A stretch of 64,000 nucleotides of DNA, taken from Sporolactobacillus shoreae. GTDB lineage: Bacteria > Bacillota > Bacilli > Bacillales > Sporolactobacillaceae. Below the pieces are notes generated by a model. That model worked only from the letters and a program-made list of their open reading frames with translations. It ran no database searches and had not been told where the DNA came from. Shown piece after piece: positions 1-8,258 of the stretch; position 1 is the stretch's first letter; every line of letters starts with the position of its first letter. The position numbers were made by a program, and so were the translations under genes. The stretch covers positions 62,001 to 126,000 of the forward strand of contig NZ_SRJD01000002.1 in assembly GCF_004684935.1 (NCBI RefSeq), given 5' to 3'.

Positions 1-76
1 TTCCGGACTCTACTATGAGCGACCACCTCACAAATGGATTGATCAACACTATCGGGAACATACCACTCGGTAAGAT

Positions 77-200
77 AACTTCAACCTAACCGGGGAAAAG
101 TTCAACCGAAATAGAGAAGTTCAACCCAATGTGAAAAAACTTCAACCTAATATGAAAAAACTTCAACCGAATCACAGAAAACTTCAACCGAAAATGAGAT
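77..200. repeat. Short 21-bp tandem repeat array upstream of spoIIID
   Basis: Six copies of a unit with the core AACTTCAACC or AAGTTCAACC start at 77, 98, 117, 138, 159 and 180. The spacing is 21, 19, 21, 21 and 21 bp. The remainder of each unit is A/G-rich and variable. The copies are contiguous, so this is not a spacer-repeat array. The function is unknown; a ~21-bp period places the core on the same DNA face every two helical turns. Confidence 0.8.
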
Positions 201-310
201 CTGCATTCCTCTCTCGTGAATATTTTTCAAAAATCCATTTGCTGCATTATAACCATCCTCCCCTCCGATCCCTTGTCCCACTTGACTTTTTGGCATATAA
301 AAGGAACTCG

Positions 311-342
311 TTTAATAAGATGTTACAAACTCACATACGGGG
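311..342 (+). promoter_or_regulatory. Possible sigma-E-type promoter of spoIIID
   Basis: TTTAATAA is followed after about 14 bp by CATACGGGGT, which resembles the sigma-E -35 (AATA core) and -10 (CATA-rich) elements. In Bacillus, spoIIID is a sigma-E-dependent mother-cell gene, so the location fits. The match is by eye and imperfect. Confidence 0.35.
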
Positions 343-450
343 TTTCGAGGTGAGCGCGGTGGGCCTGGAACGAGCAGAGAGCGTTTGGTTTCCGTACCCC
401 TCCAGAGAATGTCTCATTTCGCATCTTCATAATTTCAGGAGGCGAGTGGT

Positions 451-720
451 GTGCACGATTACATCAAAGAGCGTACGATCAAGATTGGAAAGCATATCGT
501 GGAGACAAAGAAAACGGTGCGGGTCATCGCTAAAGAGTTCGGGGTATCGAAAAGTACGGTGCACAAGGACCTGACGGAGCGGCTGCCCAATATCAATCCC
601 GAACTCGCCAACGCGGTAAAAAATGTGCTCGACTATCACAAGTCAATCCGTCATCTGAGGGGAGGCGAGGCTACCCGTCTGAAGTACCAGAAAGACTCTG
701 AAAAAGCGGTGCAGCCCTGA
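451..720 (+). CDS. spoIIID: Stage III sporulation transcriptional regulator SpoIIID
   Basis: SpoIIID is a small DNA-binding protein that redirects mother-cell transcription during sporulation, activating some sigma-E genes and repressing others. The 89-residue product has the family length. A helix-turn-helix covers roughly residues 22-45 (AKEFGVSKSTVHKDLTERL), followed by the typical basic C-terminal helix (residues 60-80). The start is GTG with a perfect AGGAGG eight bases upstream. The next gene is mbl, the same order as in Bacillus subtilis, which supports the call. Its presence shows that the organism descends from endospore formers. Confidence 0.97.
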   Translation: MHDYIKERTIKIGKHIVETKKTVRVIAKEFGVSKSTVHKDLTERLPNINPELANAVKNVLDYHKSIRHLRGGEATRLKYQKDSEKAVQP

Positions 721-887
721 ATCCGTACCGAACCCATAAGCCCAGATACCGCACCCAATCTCATCCATCAGTCCTAATCCTCTCGCCGCGCTTCGGAAAA
801 ATCAGCAGAAACCCATTCATACCGCGCTTATTCTACAAAATTCGTAACAAAAAATTAATTATGTGTTTTTTTCGACCGGCTCCCTGT

Positions 888-917
888 TTGAATCTTTTTA
901 TGCTAAAATGGGATAAT
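888..917 (+). promoter_or_regulatory. Putative sigma-A promoter upstream of mbl
   Basis: TTGAAT and GATAAT are separated by 18 bp and end about 55 bp before the chosen mbl start. The match is reasonable but was identified only by eye. Confidence 0.45.
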
Positions 918-971
918 GAATGATAAATGTCCCAGGCTGAGACTGGGTATTTTGGCAGGGAGGATTATACG

Positions 972-1973
972 GTGTTTTCAAGAGACATTGGAATAGATCT
1001 CGGAACAGCAAATGTTTTAATTTATGTCAAAGGCCAGGGTATCGTGCTCAACGAGCCCTCGGTCATCGCGTTAGATACAGATTCCAAGCAACTGCTCGCC
1101 GTTGGCGAAGAGGCGCGGCGCATGGTGGGACGCACGCCGGGCAACATTGTTGCCATCCGCCCGCTCCGCGACGGCGTCATCGCAGATTTCGAAATCACAG
1201 AAATGATGCTGACACATTTTATCAATAAAATAAAAGTCAAAGGCTTCTTCAGAAAGCCAAGAATCCTGATCTGCACACCGACGCACATTACTTCGGTTGA
1301 GCAGAAAGCGATCCGCGAAGCGGCCGAGCACAGCGGCGGTAAGCAGGTCTATCTTGAAGAAGAGCCGAAAGTGGCCGCTGTCGGCGCGGGCATGGACATC
1401 TTCCAGCCGAGCGGCAACATGGTCATTGACATCGGCGGTGGCACGACGGACATCGCCGTTCTCTCGATGGGCGACATCGTGACCTCCCAGTCCATCAAGC
1501 TGGCTGGCGACAAATTTGATCAGGAAATCCTGAACTACATCAAGAAAAAATATAAATTGCTGATCGGCGAACGCACCGCCGAACAGATCAAGATTCAGGT
1601 CGGCACAGTCTTCAAAGATGCCCGCGACGAAAGCATGGACATCCGCGGCCGTGACATGGTCACTGGATTGCCGAAAACACTGACGATCCATTCAAGCGAA
1701 GTAGAAGAAGCGCTCGCTGATTCCGTCAGCACACTCGTCCGCGCGGCGAAGAATGTCCTTGAAACAACACCGCCTGAACTGTCCGCGGACATCATCGACC
1801 GCGGCGTCATCCTCACGGGTGGCGGTGCCCAGCTTCACGGCATCGACCAGCTGCTCGCGAGCGAGCTGAGGGTACCGGTCGTCGTCGCCGACAATCCACT
1901 GACCTGCGTAGTTGAAGGCGCCGGGAAAATGCTTGAACATCTCGACAAACTGCCAAAGCGCAAAGCCAATTGA
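972..1973 (+). CDS. mbl: Rod-shape-determining actin homologue Mbl (MreB family)
   Basis: Mbl is a bacterial actin that forms membrane-associated filaments and guides lateral-wall synthesis. The protein has the actin ATPase motifs: phosphate-1 loop DIGIDLGTANVL at the N-terminus, the DIGGGTTDIAVLS phosphate-2 loop in the middle and an adenosine motif LTGGGAQLHG near residue 290. I chose the GTG start because MFSRDIGIDLG aligns with known Mbl proteins and GGGAGG lies eight bases upstream. An in-frame ATG 45 bases earlier would add an atypical N-terminal tail. The length is 333 residues, normal for Mbl. The neighbours spoIIID and flhO/flhP match the Bacillus order and distinguish Mbl from MreB. 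Confidence 0.96.
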   Translation: MFSRDIGIDLGTANVLIYVKGQGIVLNEPSVIALDTDSKQLLAVGEEARRMVGRTPGNIVAIRPLRDGVIADFEITEMMLTHFINKIKVKGFFRKPRILICTPTHITSVEQKAIREAAEHSGGKQVYLEEEPKVAAVGAGMDIFQPSGNMVIDIGGGTTDIAVLSMGDIVTSQSIKLAGDKFDQEILNYIKKKYKLLIGERTAEQIKIQVGTVFKDARDESMDIRGRDMVTGLPKTLTIHSSEVEEALADSVSTLVRAAKNVLETTPPELSADIIDRGVILTGGGAQLHGIDQLLASELRVPVVVADNPLTCVVEGAGKMLEHLDKLPKRKAN

Positions 1974-2093
1974 TGGCCTGCGCTTTTCGCGTATCTTATT
2001 AATGTAAAAAGTTTCGTGCTTCCGCATCACTCAGGCACGAATAGGAATAATCGGACCGGACATTGATTCACAGTGAAAGGCAGGTGAAAGGCA

Positions 2094-2909
2094 ATGATCA
2101 GAGGGCTTTACACTTCGGAGACTGGCATGCTTTCCCAGCAGCGCCGCATGGATATGCTTTCGAATAACATGAATAACGTGGACACACCGGGCTATAAGCA
2201 GGATCAGGCCGAGATGAGGACCTTCCCGGAGATGCTCGTCAGCCGTCTGGGTGGCGACCTGCCCAATCCGACAGCAGTTGGCGATCTCTCAACAGGGGTC
2301 TATATGGACGAGACTGTCCCCGATTTTTCCCAGGGAACGCTCACGCAGACTGGCAAGTCGACTGACATTGCCATCAGCACCTCCCAGCTCCCGGTCAATC
2401 CGCAGACGGGCGCTCAGGAAGGGGCGCTGGTCTTTAACGTCCGGACACCAGCCGGTGCAAATCGCTACACGCGGGACGGGCATTTTACACTCAGCCCGAC
2501 CGGCTATCTGACGGACAGCAATGGTGATACCGTGCTTAATACTGCCGGCCAACCGATCCAGCTGCCATCCGATCATTTCCAGGTCGCGACGGACGGGACC
2601 ATTTTGGTAAATAACGCCCCTGCCGGTCAGATCGGCGTCAGCTATGCGGCTAATACAAACCAGCTCGTCAAAGAGGGAAACGGGCTTTTCCGTTTGAACG
2701 CCGGGGGAAACCTTCCGGCCGCCGCCGGGCAAGCTAATGTTGGCTATCAGGTGAAACAGGGCTTTATGGAAGGATCCAACGTTTCTGCGGATCAGACCAT
2801 GACCGATATGATGGACGCGTACAGATCGTTTGAAGCCAATCAGAAAATGATTCAGATTCAGGACAGCTCACTTGACCAGGCGGTCAACCAGGTTGGCAAG
2901 GTTAACTGA
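2094..2909 (+). CDS. flhO: Flagellar basal-body rod protein FlhO (FlgF/FlgG family)
   Basis: This is a distal-rod type protein of the flagellar basal body, exported by the flagellar type III apparatus. Residues 5-35 form the conserved rod N-domain (TSETGMLSQQRRMDMLSNNM, then NVDTPGYK). The last 45 residues carry the conserved C-terminal rod domain (GSNVSADQTMTDMMDAYRSFEANQK). The central part is variable. The length of 271 residues is typical. It is followed 60 bp later by a paralogue, giving the flhO-flhP pair found downstream of mbl in Bacillus. It shows flagellar assembly capacity even though the main flagellar operon is not in this window. Confidence 0.93.
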   Translation: MIRGLYTSETGMLSQQRRMDMLSNNMNNVDTPGYKQDQAEMRTFPEMLVSRLGGDLPNPTAVGDLSTGVYMDETVPDFSQGTLTQTGKSTDIAISTSQLPVNPQTGAQEGALVFNVRTPAGANRYTRDGHFTLSPTGYLTDSNGDTVLNTAGQPIQLPSDHFQVATDGTILVNNAPAGQIGVSYAANTNQLVKEGNGLFRLNAGGNLPAAAGQANVGYQVKQGFMEGSNVSADQTMTDMMDAYRSFEANQKMIQIQDSSLDQAVNQVGKVN

Positions 2910-2969
2910 TCCAAATCAATAGATTTTTAAGGCGGCAGGCCGAACTGTCAGAAAAGGCGGGTGGTAAGC

Positions 2970-3824
2970 ATGGAACGGCAAATGATGGCGACAGCCGTCA
3001 CTCTCGGTGCAATTCAGCAGCAACTGTCAACGGTGGCGGATAATATCGCGAACGTCGGAACGACAGGATTCAAAGAACGCGACGCGGGATTCAGTGATCT
3101 TCTCTTCCAGAATATCCGTAACATGGATCCGAACATTGACACGGTCGACCGCGCGAACCGTCTGACACCCTCCGGTATCCGCTCGGGTTCCGGTGCCCGG
3201 ATTGGCGACACGCAGCTTGATATGGCGGCCGGTGCCATCCAGCAAACCGATAATCCGCTTGATGTCGCGTTGACGAACGACCACCAGTTCTTCATGGTCG
3301 GGCAACCCGGGACGAACGGGCAGATGACGGTCGCCTATACGCGTACGGGCGCATTTAACGCGCAGCTTGATCCGCAGAATCCGAACCAGCTCCGTCTGAT
3401 GACCAAATCCGGCCAACCGATATTAGACCAGAACGGCCAGCCGATCGTTCTGCCCGCAGGCTATACAAACCTGACCATCAGCGGTAATGGCACGATTACG
3501 GCGACGCTGCCGAACGGTCGGCAGGTCAATGCCGGCCGTTTGGGCCGAGTCACCGTGAACCGACCGCAATTGCTGAACAGCCAGGGCAACGGTCTTTACA
3601 CACTGCCGAACCTGGCGCGTCTTGGTGTCGGCCTCAACCAGGTTCTTCAGCCTGTCGCGGCGACGGACACATCGGTAGCTCAGGGAAAGCTGGAAAATTC
3701 GAATGTCGACCTGACACAGCAGATGACCGAATTAATTAATCTTCAACACGACTACCAGCTCAACGCCAAATCCATTACAATGAGAGATCAGATGTCAGGA
3801 CTGGTCAACGGTCTGATTCAGTGA
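2970..3824 (+). CDS. flhP: Flagellar basal-body rod protein FlhP (FlgG-like)
   Basis: This is the second rod protein of the pair. The N-terminus (TAVTLGAIQQQLSTVADNIA, then NVGTTGFKERDAGFSDLL) and the C-terminus (LENSNVDLTQQMTELINLQH, then DYQLNAKSITMRDQM) are the two conserved segments of the FlgF/FlgG family, which pack as helical bundles in the rod. I prefer the ATG after the GGCGGGTGG ribosome site; an upstream in-frame GTG overlaps that site. The length is 284 residues. It is probably cotranscribed with flhO and followed within 20 bp by the EpuA-like gene. Confidence 0.92.
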   Translation: MERQMMATAVTLGAIQQQLSTVADNIANVGTTGFKERDAGFSDLLFQNIRNMDPNIDTVDRANRLTPSGIRSGSGARIGDTQLDMAAGAIQQTDNPLDVALTNDHQFFMVGQPGTNGQMTVAYTRTGAFNAQLDPQNPNQLRLMTKSGQPILDQNGQPIVLPAGYTNLTISGNGTITATLPNGRQVNAGRLGRVTVNRPQLLNSQGNGLYTLPNLARLGVGLNQVLQPVAATDTSVAQGKLENSNVDLTQQMTELINLQHDYQLNAKSITMRDQMSGLVNGLIQ

Positions 3825-3842
3825 CGGGTGGTGAACGGCAAA

Positions 3843-4178
3843 ATGGAAGATAAACAAAATAGACGCGGCGTCCGCGGAAAAACGGAGCAAGCCGAGACAC
3901 GGGAATCCGTCCGCCTTGCCAAGCGCGAGGCGGATAAAAAGGCGGATCAGGAGAAAAAGAAGCGGGAACAGGAAAAACTGCCCTATAATCCGTTTTTTAA
4001 TTATCACAAACGTCGATTCCCGATCTGGCAGCGTCTGATCGCGCTCATCAGCCTTTGTGCCATCGCCTTGGTCGGCGGAGCCATGTTCGGTTATGGCGCT
4101 CTCGGCCACGGTAGCCCGTGGGCTGTTTTTGATCCCGCGACCTGGCAGCATATTTTGGATTTTCTCAGAACAAACTAG
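3843..4178 (+). CDS. EpuA-like small membrane protein (often annotated DNA-directed RNA polymerase subunit beta)
   Basis: The protein has 111 residues: a highly charged Lys/Arg/Glu/Asp-rich cytoplasmic first half (about residues 1-55), then one membrane segment (roughly [20 protein letters not shown]) and a short outer tail. This is the architecture of the EpuA family, which databases often label an RNA polymerase beta subunit without it being one. The position between flhP and fabZ is the usual Bacillales context. The function is unknown. The ATG start lies nine bases after a GGGTGGTG ribosome site; the in-frame GTG further up lies within that site. Confidence 0.78.
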   Translation: MEDKQNRRGVRGKTEQAETRESVRLAKREADKKADQEKKKREQEKLPYNPFFNYHKRRFPIWQRLIALISLCAIALVGGAMFGYGALGHGSPWAVFDPATWQHILDFLRTN

Positions 4179-4228
4179 CAGAAGAAGCAAGTCTTTCGCG
4201 CGCAATGAAGAGGGAGGATACATACCCG

Positions 4229-4660
4229 ATGCTATCCATCGATGAAATAAAAAAAATACTGCCGCACCGCTATCCGTTTCTGCTTGTTGACCGTGTGCTT
4301 GAGGTCGAAGACGGAAAACGCGCAGTCGGCATTAAAAACGTTTCGGCAAACGAACCATTTTTCACCGGACATTTTCCGGATTACCCGGTCATGCCCGGTG
4401 TCCTGATCGTTGAGGCACTCGCCCAGGTCAGCGGCATCGCCGTTCTCCACGCAGGTGCGGCAAAAAACATGCTGACACTTTACGCCGGCATCGATAAATG
4501 CCGTTTCAAACGCCAGGTACGCCCCGGTGATCAGCTCCGGCTCGAATCAGAAATTCTTCGTTTCCGGTCCGGCTTTGCCAAAGCCAAGGGCGTGGCAACA
4601 GTCGACGGAGAAGTTGCCTGCGAAGCTGAAATGATGTTTGCCCTGAAAGAGGCAGAATAA
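4229..4660 (+). CDS. fabZ: 3-hydroxyacyl-[acyl-carrier-protein] dehydratase FabZ
   Basis: FabZ removes water from (3R)-3-hydroxyacyl-ACP to give trans-2-enoyl-ACP in type II fatty-acid synthesis. The hot-dog fold motif [20 protein letters not shown] is intact, with the catalytic pair His48 and Glu62. The start [17 protein letters not shown] is the family N-terminus; AGGGAGG lies 11 bases before this ATG. An upstream in-frame ATG has no ribosome site and would add eight atypical residues. The length of 143 residues is standard. It ends a gene string with the flagellar rod genes and is followed by a strong terminator. Confidence 0.97.
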   Translation: MLSIDEIKKILPHRYPFLLVDRVLEVEDGKRAVGIKNVSANEPFFTGHFPDYPVMPGVLIVEALAQVSGIAVLHAGAAKNMLTLYAGIDKCRFKRQVRPGDQLRLESEILRFRSGFAKAKGVATVDGEVACEAEMMFALKEAE

Positions 4661-4670
4661 TACACGACTT

Positions 4671-4702
4671 GAGGCACCGCATCCATAGCGGTGCCTCATT
4701 TT
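4671..4702 (+). terminator. Rho-independent terminator after fabZ
   Basis: A perfect 10-bp stem, GAGGCACCGC with GCGGTGCCTC, encloses a 7-base loop and is followed by ATTTTTAT. Confidence 0.9.
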
Positions 4703-4895
4703 TATCGCGACTGATCCCCGCAAAAAATGAACGGCTGAAAACGGCTCAGATCCGTTGATAACCGCTGAACCAGAGGACCTCCTCTTTCCTTTTCGTAAAT
4801 TCTGACGAAAGTGCCTTCTTAATGTTCACAAAATGTTCAGAAGTTGTACAGGACGTCTCTGTATAATAAGAATCACCGGAAGGGAGGCTGAAGCG

Positions 4896-5189
4896 ATGAA
4901 TCAGTATTTTTTCTATCTGAATCCACTGAAAAAAGAAAAAAGACATGGCTCATTGATCTTCTTCAGCACGATTTCCGCGTCCGATCCGGAACAGGCAGCA
5001 CACCATTTCTGCCTGGACTCCGGTTATGAATATAACAGGACCGAAAAACTAAGCAGTAAAAAATTCCACATCTATTGCAGCGAAACCCCGGAGTATCATT
5101 CATTTGAACTTTCCTATACCGTTATTGAAGAGACGGGCAGAGCAAGAACCTCAGCCATACCCGAAACCCTCGAATTGCCTGAGTCATGA
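4896..5189 (+). CDS. Small protein of unknown function
   Basis: This 97-residue soluble protein begins MNQYFFYLNPLKKEKRHGSL. I do not recognise it. It has no signal peptide or membrane segment, and its middle carries paired aromatic and His residues (AAHHFCLDSGYEY). The ATG has GGGAGG nine bases upstream, which rules out the in-frame ATG 63 bases earlier. A TATAAT hexamer lies about 30 bases upstream, without a clear -35 at a normal distance. It stands alone between the fabZ terminator and the cyclic amidohydrolase. Confidence 0.7.
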   Translation: MNQYFFYLNPLKKEKRHGSLIFFSTISASDPEQAAHHFCLDSGYEYNRTEKLSSKKFHIYCSETPEYHSFELSYTVIEETGRARTSAIPETLELPES

Positions 5190-5335
5190 AATCAAGCGAT
5201 CATCTTAAACCACACCTTCACACCACCGATCTTCCCAAAACAATTGACGAATTGCATCAATACATGGTAAGCCATAATAGAGAAACCACTACCGATCAAA
5301 TCGGAAAAATTGATGTGGAATAGAGGGATGTCAGC

Positions 5336-6733
5336 ATGGAATGGGATGTCGTCATCAAAAACGGAACCATCGTCACGCCCGGCGCGACATACAAAGCAAG
5401 TCTTTATATTAAAGACGGGAAAATCGCGGCAATCTCTGATCAGCCGCTCGAAGGAACGGTCAAGAAGGAAACAGATGCTGCGGGAAAATACATACTGCCC
5501 GGACTGATCGACGTCCATGTGCATTCGCGCGACCCAGGTCCGACCTATAAAGAAGATTTTTTCACCTCGACCCAGGCCGCGGCGGCGGGCGGGATCACGA
5601 CCATTTTTGATATGCCCAATACGACGCCGCCGACCCGTGACGCTGAGAGCTTTCGCAGGCAGGTGGCAAACCTTACACCGAAAGCGCACGTGGATTTCGG
5701 CATCTGGGGCATCTGCCTCGGTCATTTGAACAACAAAGACATTCCTGCCCTCGCCGAAGCGGGCGTGATCGGCTTCAAGTATTTCTGGGGCTACGCCATC
5801 AACAAAAAAACGTTTCAGCTCACCTATAATTACAAAGCCGACATGGATGATGTTATTGCGCCGTTCTCGGACGGCGAAGTATACGAAATCTTCCAGACAG
5901 TGGCGAAAACCGGCCAGGTGCTGGCGGTCCACGCTGAAGACAGTAGCCTGATCCTGAAGCTGACGGATCAGGTAAAAAAAACCGGTCGTACCGATTACGA
6001 TGCGCTGCTTGAAGGGCGGCCGAACCTCGCCGAAGAAGCCACCGTGCAAATGGGGTTTTCCTTCTCACGCGCGTCCGGCGCCCGACTCCATGTACTGCAT
6101 GTGACCACTGCAGAAGGCGTCGACGCGATTCAGCAGGCGAAGAAAAAAGGTGCCCCGGTCAGCGCTGAAACCTGTCCGCACTACTTATTTTTGACTAACA
6201 AGGACTACCCGAAGGTCGGGCCGGTCATGAAAATTTATCCGCCGGTCAAATATGAAAAAGATCAGGAGCGACTCTGGCAGGGGATCAACGACGGCACGAT
6301 CACGATCATCTCCTCAGATCATGCGCCGCACACACCTGAAGAGAAGAATGGTGATCTTTGGTCGATCCCGGCCGGCATGCCCGGCACCGAAACGATGGCC
6401 CCACTGATGCTGAACGCAGTCAGTGAGGGACGGATCACGCTGCAGCAGCTGACCGCGCTTCTCTCGGAGAACCCGGCCAAACGCTTCGGCATTTATCCGG
6501 AAAAAGGGTCGCTGGAAGTCGGCACCGATGCCGACATCACCATCGTTGATATGAACAAAGAAGCCGTCATCAAAGCTGAAAACCTGCACAGTAAAAGCAA
6601 AATTACCGCCTATGACGGCTGGCACATTAAAGGCGTGCCCGTCGAAACCATCGTTCGCGGCGAAACCGTCATGAAAGACGGCGAAATCGTCCATAAGCCG
6701 CTTGGGCATGTGGTCAAACCGCAAAAAAGCTAA
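5336..6733 (+). CDS. Cyclic amidohydrolase of the dihydroorotase/allantoinase/hydantoinase family
   Basis: This 465-residue metal-dependent enzyme hydrolyses a cyclic amide or ureide ring. The complete binuclear metal site is visible: His61 and His63 in HVHSRDPGP, the carboxylatable Lys148 in GFKYFWG, His199 in AVHAED, His255 in HVLHVT, and Asp328 in SSDHAPH. The C-terminal AKRFGIYPEKGSLEVGTDAD is the usual family end. The substrate cannot be fixed: no pyr genes are adjacent and the length suits allantoinase or hydantoinase as well as a dihydroorotase. It is monocistronic with its own terminator. An N-carbamoyl-amino-acid-hydrolase-like gene lies about 3.3 kb downstream, which would suit a hydantoinase, but the two are not in one operon. 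Confidence 0.82.
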   Translation: MEWDVVIKNGTIVTPGATYKASLYIKDGKIAAISDQPLEGTVKKETDAAGKYILPGLIDVHVHSRDPGPTYKEDFFTSTQAAAAGGITTIFDMPNTTPPTRDAESFRRQVANLTPKAHVDFGIWGICLGHLNNKDIPALAEAGVIGFKYFWGYAINKKTFQLTYNYKADMDDVIAPFSDGEVYEIFQTVAKTGQVLAVHAEDSSLILKLTDQVKKTGRTDYDALLEGRPNLAEEATVQMGFSFSRASGARLHVLHVTTAEGVDAIQQAKKKGAPVSAETCPHYLFLTNKDYPKVGPVMKIYPPVKYEKDQERLWQGINDGTITIISSDHAPHTPEEKNGDLWSIPAGMPGTETMAPLMLNAVSEGRITLQQLTALLSENPAKRFGIYPEKGSLEVGTDADITIVDMNKEAVIKAENLHSKSKITAYDGWHIKGVPVETIVRGETVMKDGEIVHKPLGHVVKPQKS

Positions 6734-6745
6734 ACAATATGTGAG

Positions 6746-6790
6746 AAATGGCCCCTCGATTCACTGCATCGGGGGGCCATTTCTTTTCTT
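6746..6790 (+). terminator. Rho-independent terminator after the cyclic amidohydrolase
   Basis: A 15-bp stem (AAATGGCCCCTCGAT with ATCGGGGGGCCATTT, one G-T pair) has a 7-base loop and is followed by CTTTTCTT. Confidence 0.88.
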
Positions 6791-6820
6791 CGGGTGCGGG
6801 AACGGCGCGCCCCTAATTGG

Positions 6821-7180
6821 ATATCAGAACTCAGGCGAATATATCAGAACTCAGGAAAATATATCAGAACTCAGGCGGATATATCGGGACTGAGGCAGAT
6901 ATATCGGGACTGAGGCAGATATATCGGGACTCAGGCGGATATATCGGGACTGAGGCAGATATATCGGGACTCAGGCGGATATATCAGAACTGAGGCAAAT
7001 ATATCGGGACTGAGGCAGATATATCGGAACTCAGGGAGCTATATCAGAACTGAGGCGAATATATCGGGACTCAGGCAGATATATCAGAACTGAGGCAAAT
7101 ATATAAGAACTGAGGCAAATATATCAGAACTCAGGCAAATATATCAGAACTAAGTCAGAATATCACTAATTCAAGGCAGA
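6821..7180. repeat. 20-bp intergenic tandem repeat array (about 17 units plus one degenerate)
   Basis: Seventeen directly abutting 20-bp units run in exact register, followed by one decayed unit. The consensus is ATATCRGRACTSAGGCRRAT. Two main versions interleave: one with CAGAACT and one with CGGGACT; the following base is C or G. There are no spacers, no open frame and no cas genes. The array lies between the amidohydrolase terminator and the Rpn nuclease. The AT-rich ATATAT joins adjacent units. The function is unknown: a protein-binding array or an expanded intergenic repeat are both possible. Confidence 0.95.
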
Positions 7181-7352
7181 AACCAAAATAAGCGTACAGC
7201 ACCGGACTTAAATCCGAAGCGTCAAAAAATAGTCACAGACACTATATTCCAGACTAACTTACAATAGAATCATCCCCGCCATGAACATTTTTACTGGATA
7301 GACCTCTTTAATTGTGCATACCCGCCATAATATTTCCTCAGGGAGGGCCTTC

Positions 7353-8258
7353 ATGTCAACTGATCACGACCGCATGTTTAAGGAACTGCTCCACCACTTT
7401 TTTGATGAATTTCTACTGGCATTCTTCCCGGAAATCTATGAACAGCTTGATTTATCCGCAAAAAAATTTCTTTCGGAAGAATTGTTCCCGGATCTGATCG
7501 ACGGAGATAAGAAACGAGCCGATGTCATCGCTGAAACAAAGTTAAAATCAGCGCAAGATCTGATCCTGATCATTCATCTTGAAGCGCAAAATTATTATCA
7601 GGTTACCTTCCCTGAGCGGATGTTTATCTATTTCTGCATGATCTATCTGAAATTTCGAAAACCTGTTTTACCGATCGCCATTTTCAGCTACAATGAAAAT
7701 AAGAACGAACCTGATGAATATGTAGTGGCCGCGCCATTCTTGAGAGTGAATCACTTTAGATTTCTTAAAGTGGAGTTGCATAAAATGGACTGGAAAAAGT
7801 TTATGAACAGCAAAAATCCGGTCAGTGCAGCCTTAATGAGCAGAATGCATTACTCGAAGAAAGAGCGGGTTCAGGTTCGTCTCGCTTTCCTCAGGCAGCT
7901 GGTACGGATGAATCTTGATGAAGCACGCCTGGGCATGATCAACGGATTCTTTGAAACCTATCTTCAGCTCGACGAAAACGAGGAGGAACAACTGATGAAA
8001 GAAGCGAGAGAATTGCCGGCCAAAGAACGCGATGCTATCATCAAATGGCCAAACGCGTACTACGACCGTGGAGTGAAAAAGGGCATTGAACAGGGCATTG
8101 AACGAGGCATTGAGCAAGGCATTGAACAAGGAAAAAGCGACGCAACCCGAGAGTTCGTCCGCAAATTGTTAAAAGAACGGATGAGTTCTGCAAAGATCAG
8201 TGACCTGACCGGCCTGTCAGAGGAAGAAATTGGAAAGATGGCAAAAGAGGATGAGTGA
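7353..8258 (+). CDS. Rpn-family recombination-promoting nuclease (putative transposase-like PD-(D/E)XK)
   Basis: This 301-residue protein belongs to the Rpn/YhgA-like family of PD-(D/E)XK endonucleases. The nuclease core lies in residues 1-140: FKELLHHFFDEFLLAFFPE, then Asp57 (KRADVI) and the Glu77-x-Gln79 motif (IIHLEAQNYY). The C-terminal domain (from residue 215) contains a four-residue repeat, GIEQ-GIER-GIEQ-GIEQ at 244-259, then a helical end. In E. coli, Rpn genes are reported as genes-within-genes whose C-terminal domain (RpnS) is made separately and inhibits the toxic full-length nuclease (RpnL); the GIxx repeat is the dimer helix there. The ATG follows a GGGAGG site; an upstream GTG would add 13 odd residues. 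Antiphage function is inference. Confidence 0.85.
   Translation: MSTDHDRMFKELLHHFFDEFLLAFFPEIYEQLDLSAKKFLSEELFPDLIDGDKKRADVIAETKLKSAQDLILIIHLEAQNYYQVTFPERMFIYFCMIYLKFRKPVLPIAIFSYNENKNEPDEYVVAAPFLRVNHFRFLKVELHKMDWKKFMNSKNPVSAALMSRMHYSKKERVQVRLAFLRQLVRMNLDEARLGMINGFFETYLQLDENEEEQLMKEARELPAKERDAIIKWPNAYYDRGVKKGIEQGIERGIEQGIEQGKSDATREFVRKLLKERMSSAKISDLTGLSEEEIGKMAKEDE
7995..8258 (+). CDS. Candidate internal RpnS-like antitoxin, translated within the Rpn nuclease gene
   Basis: An in-frame ATG at codon 215 of the nuclease gene is preceded by a perfect AGGAGG with an eight-base spacer. That is a better initiation site than most genes in this window have. Translation from it would give an 87-residue protein consisting exactly of the C-terminal domain with the four-residue repeat. 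This matches the known gene-within-gene layout of Rpn toxin-antitoxin systems. The caveat is that AGGAGG here also encodes part of a Glu run, so it might be coincidental. Confidence 0.5.
   Translation: MKEARELPAKERDAIIKWPNAYYDRGVKKGIEQGIERGIEQGIEQGKSDATREFVRKLLKERMSSAKISDLTGLSEEEIGKMAKEDE

Noticed and set aside
2-73. 23-codon open tail ending at 71-73 that could be the 3' end of an upstream gene (YYERPPHKWIDQHYREHTTR)
   Set aside because: Too short to assign, and an open stretch of this length occurs easily by chance; sequence to the left is needed.
131-574. 147-codon plus-strand open frame across the first tandem array and into spoIIID
   Set aside because: Its start is made of the repeat itself (MKKLQPNMKKLQPN), it has no ribosome site and it overlaps spoIIID in another frame.
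4862-4867. TATAAT before the small unknown gene as a full promoter
   Set aside because: No -35 hexamer at 16-18 bp; the nearest TTGTAC is only 12 bp away.
5192-6049. 285-codon minus-strand open frame
   Set aside because: It is the shadow of the cyclic amidohydrolase gene, whose plus-strand reading has all metal ligands and a family-length product.
6821-7180. CRISPR array
   Set aside because: Units abut every 20 bp with no spacers, the repeat is too short, and no cas genes are present.
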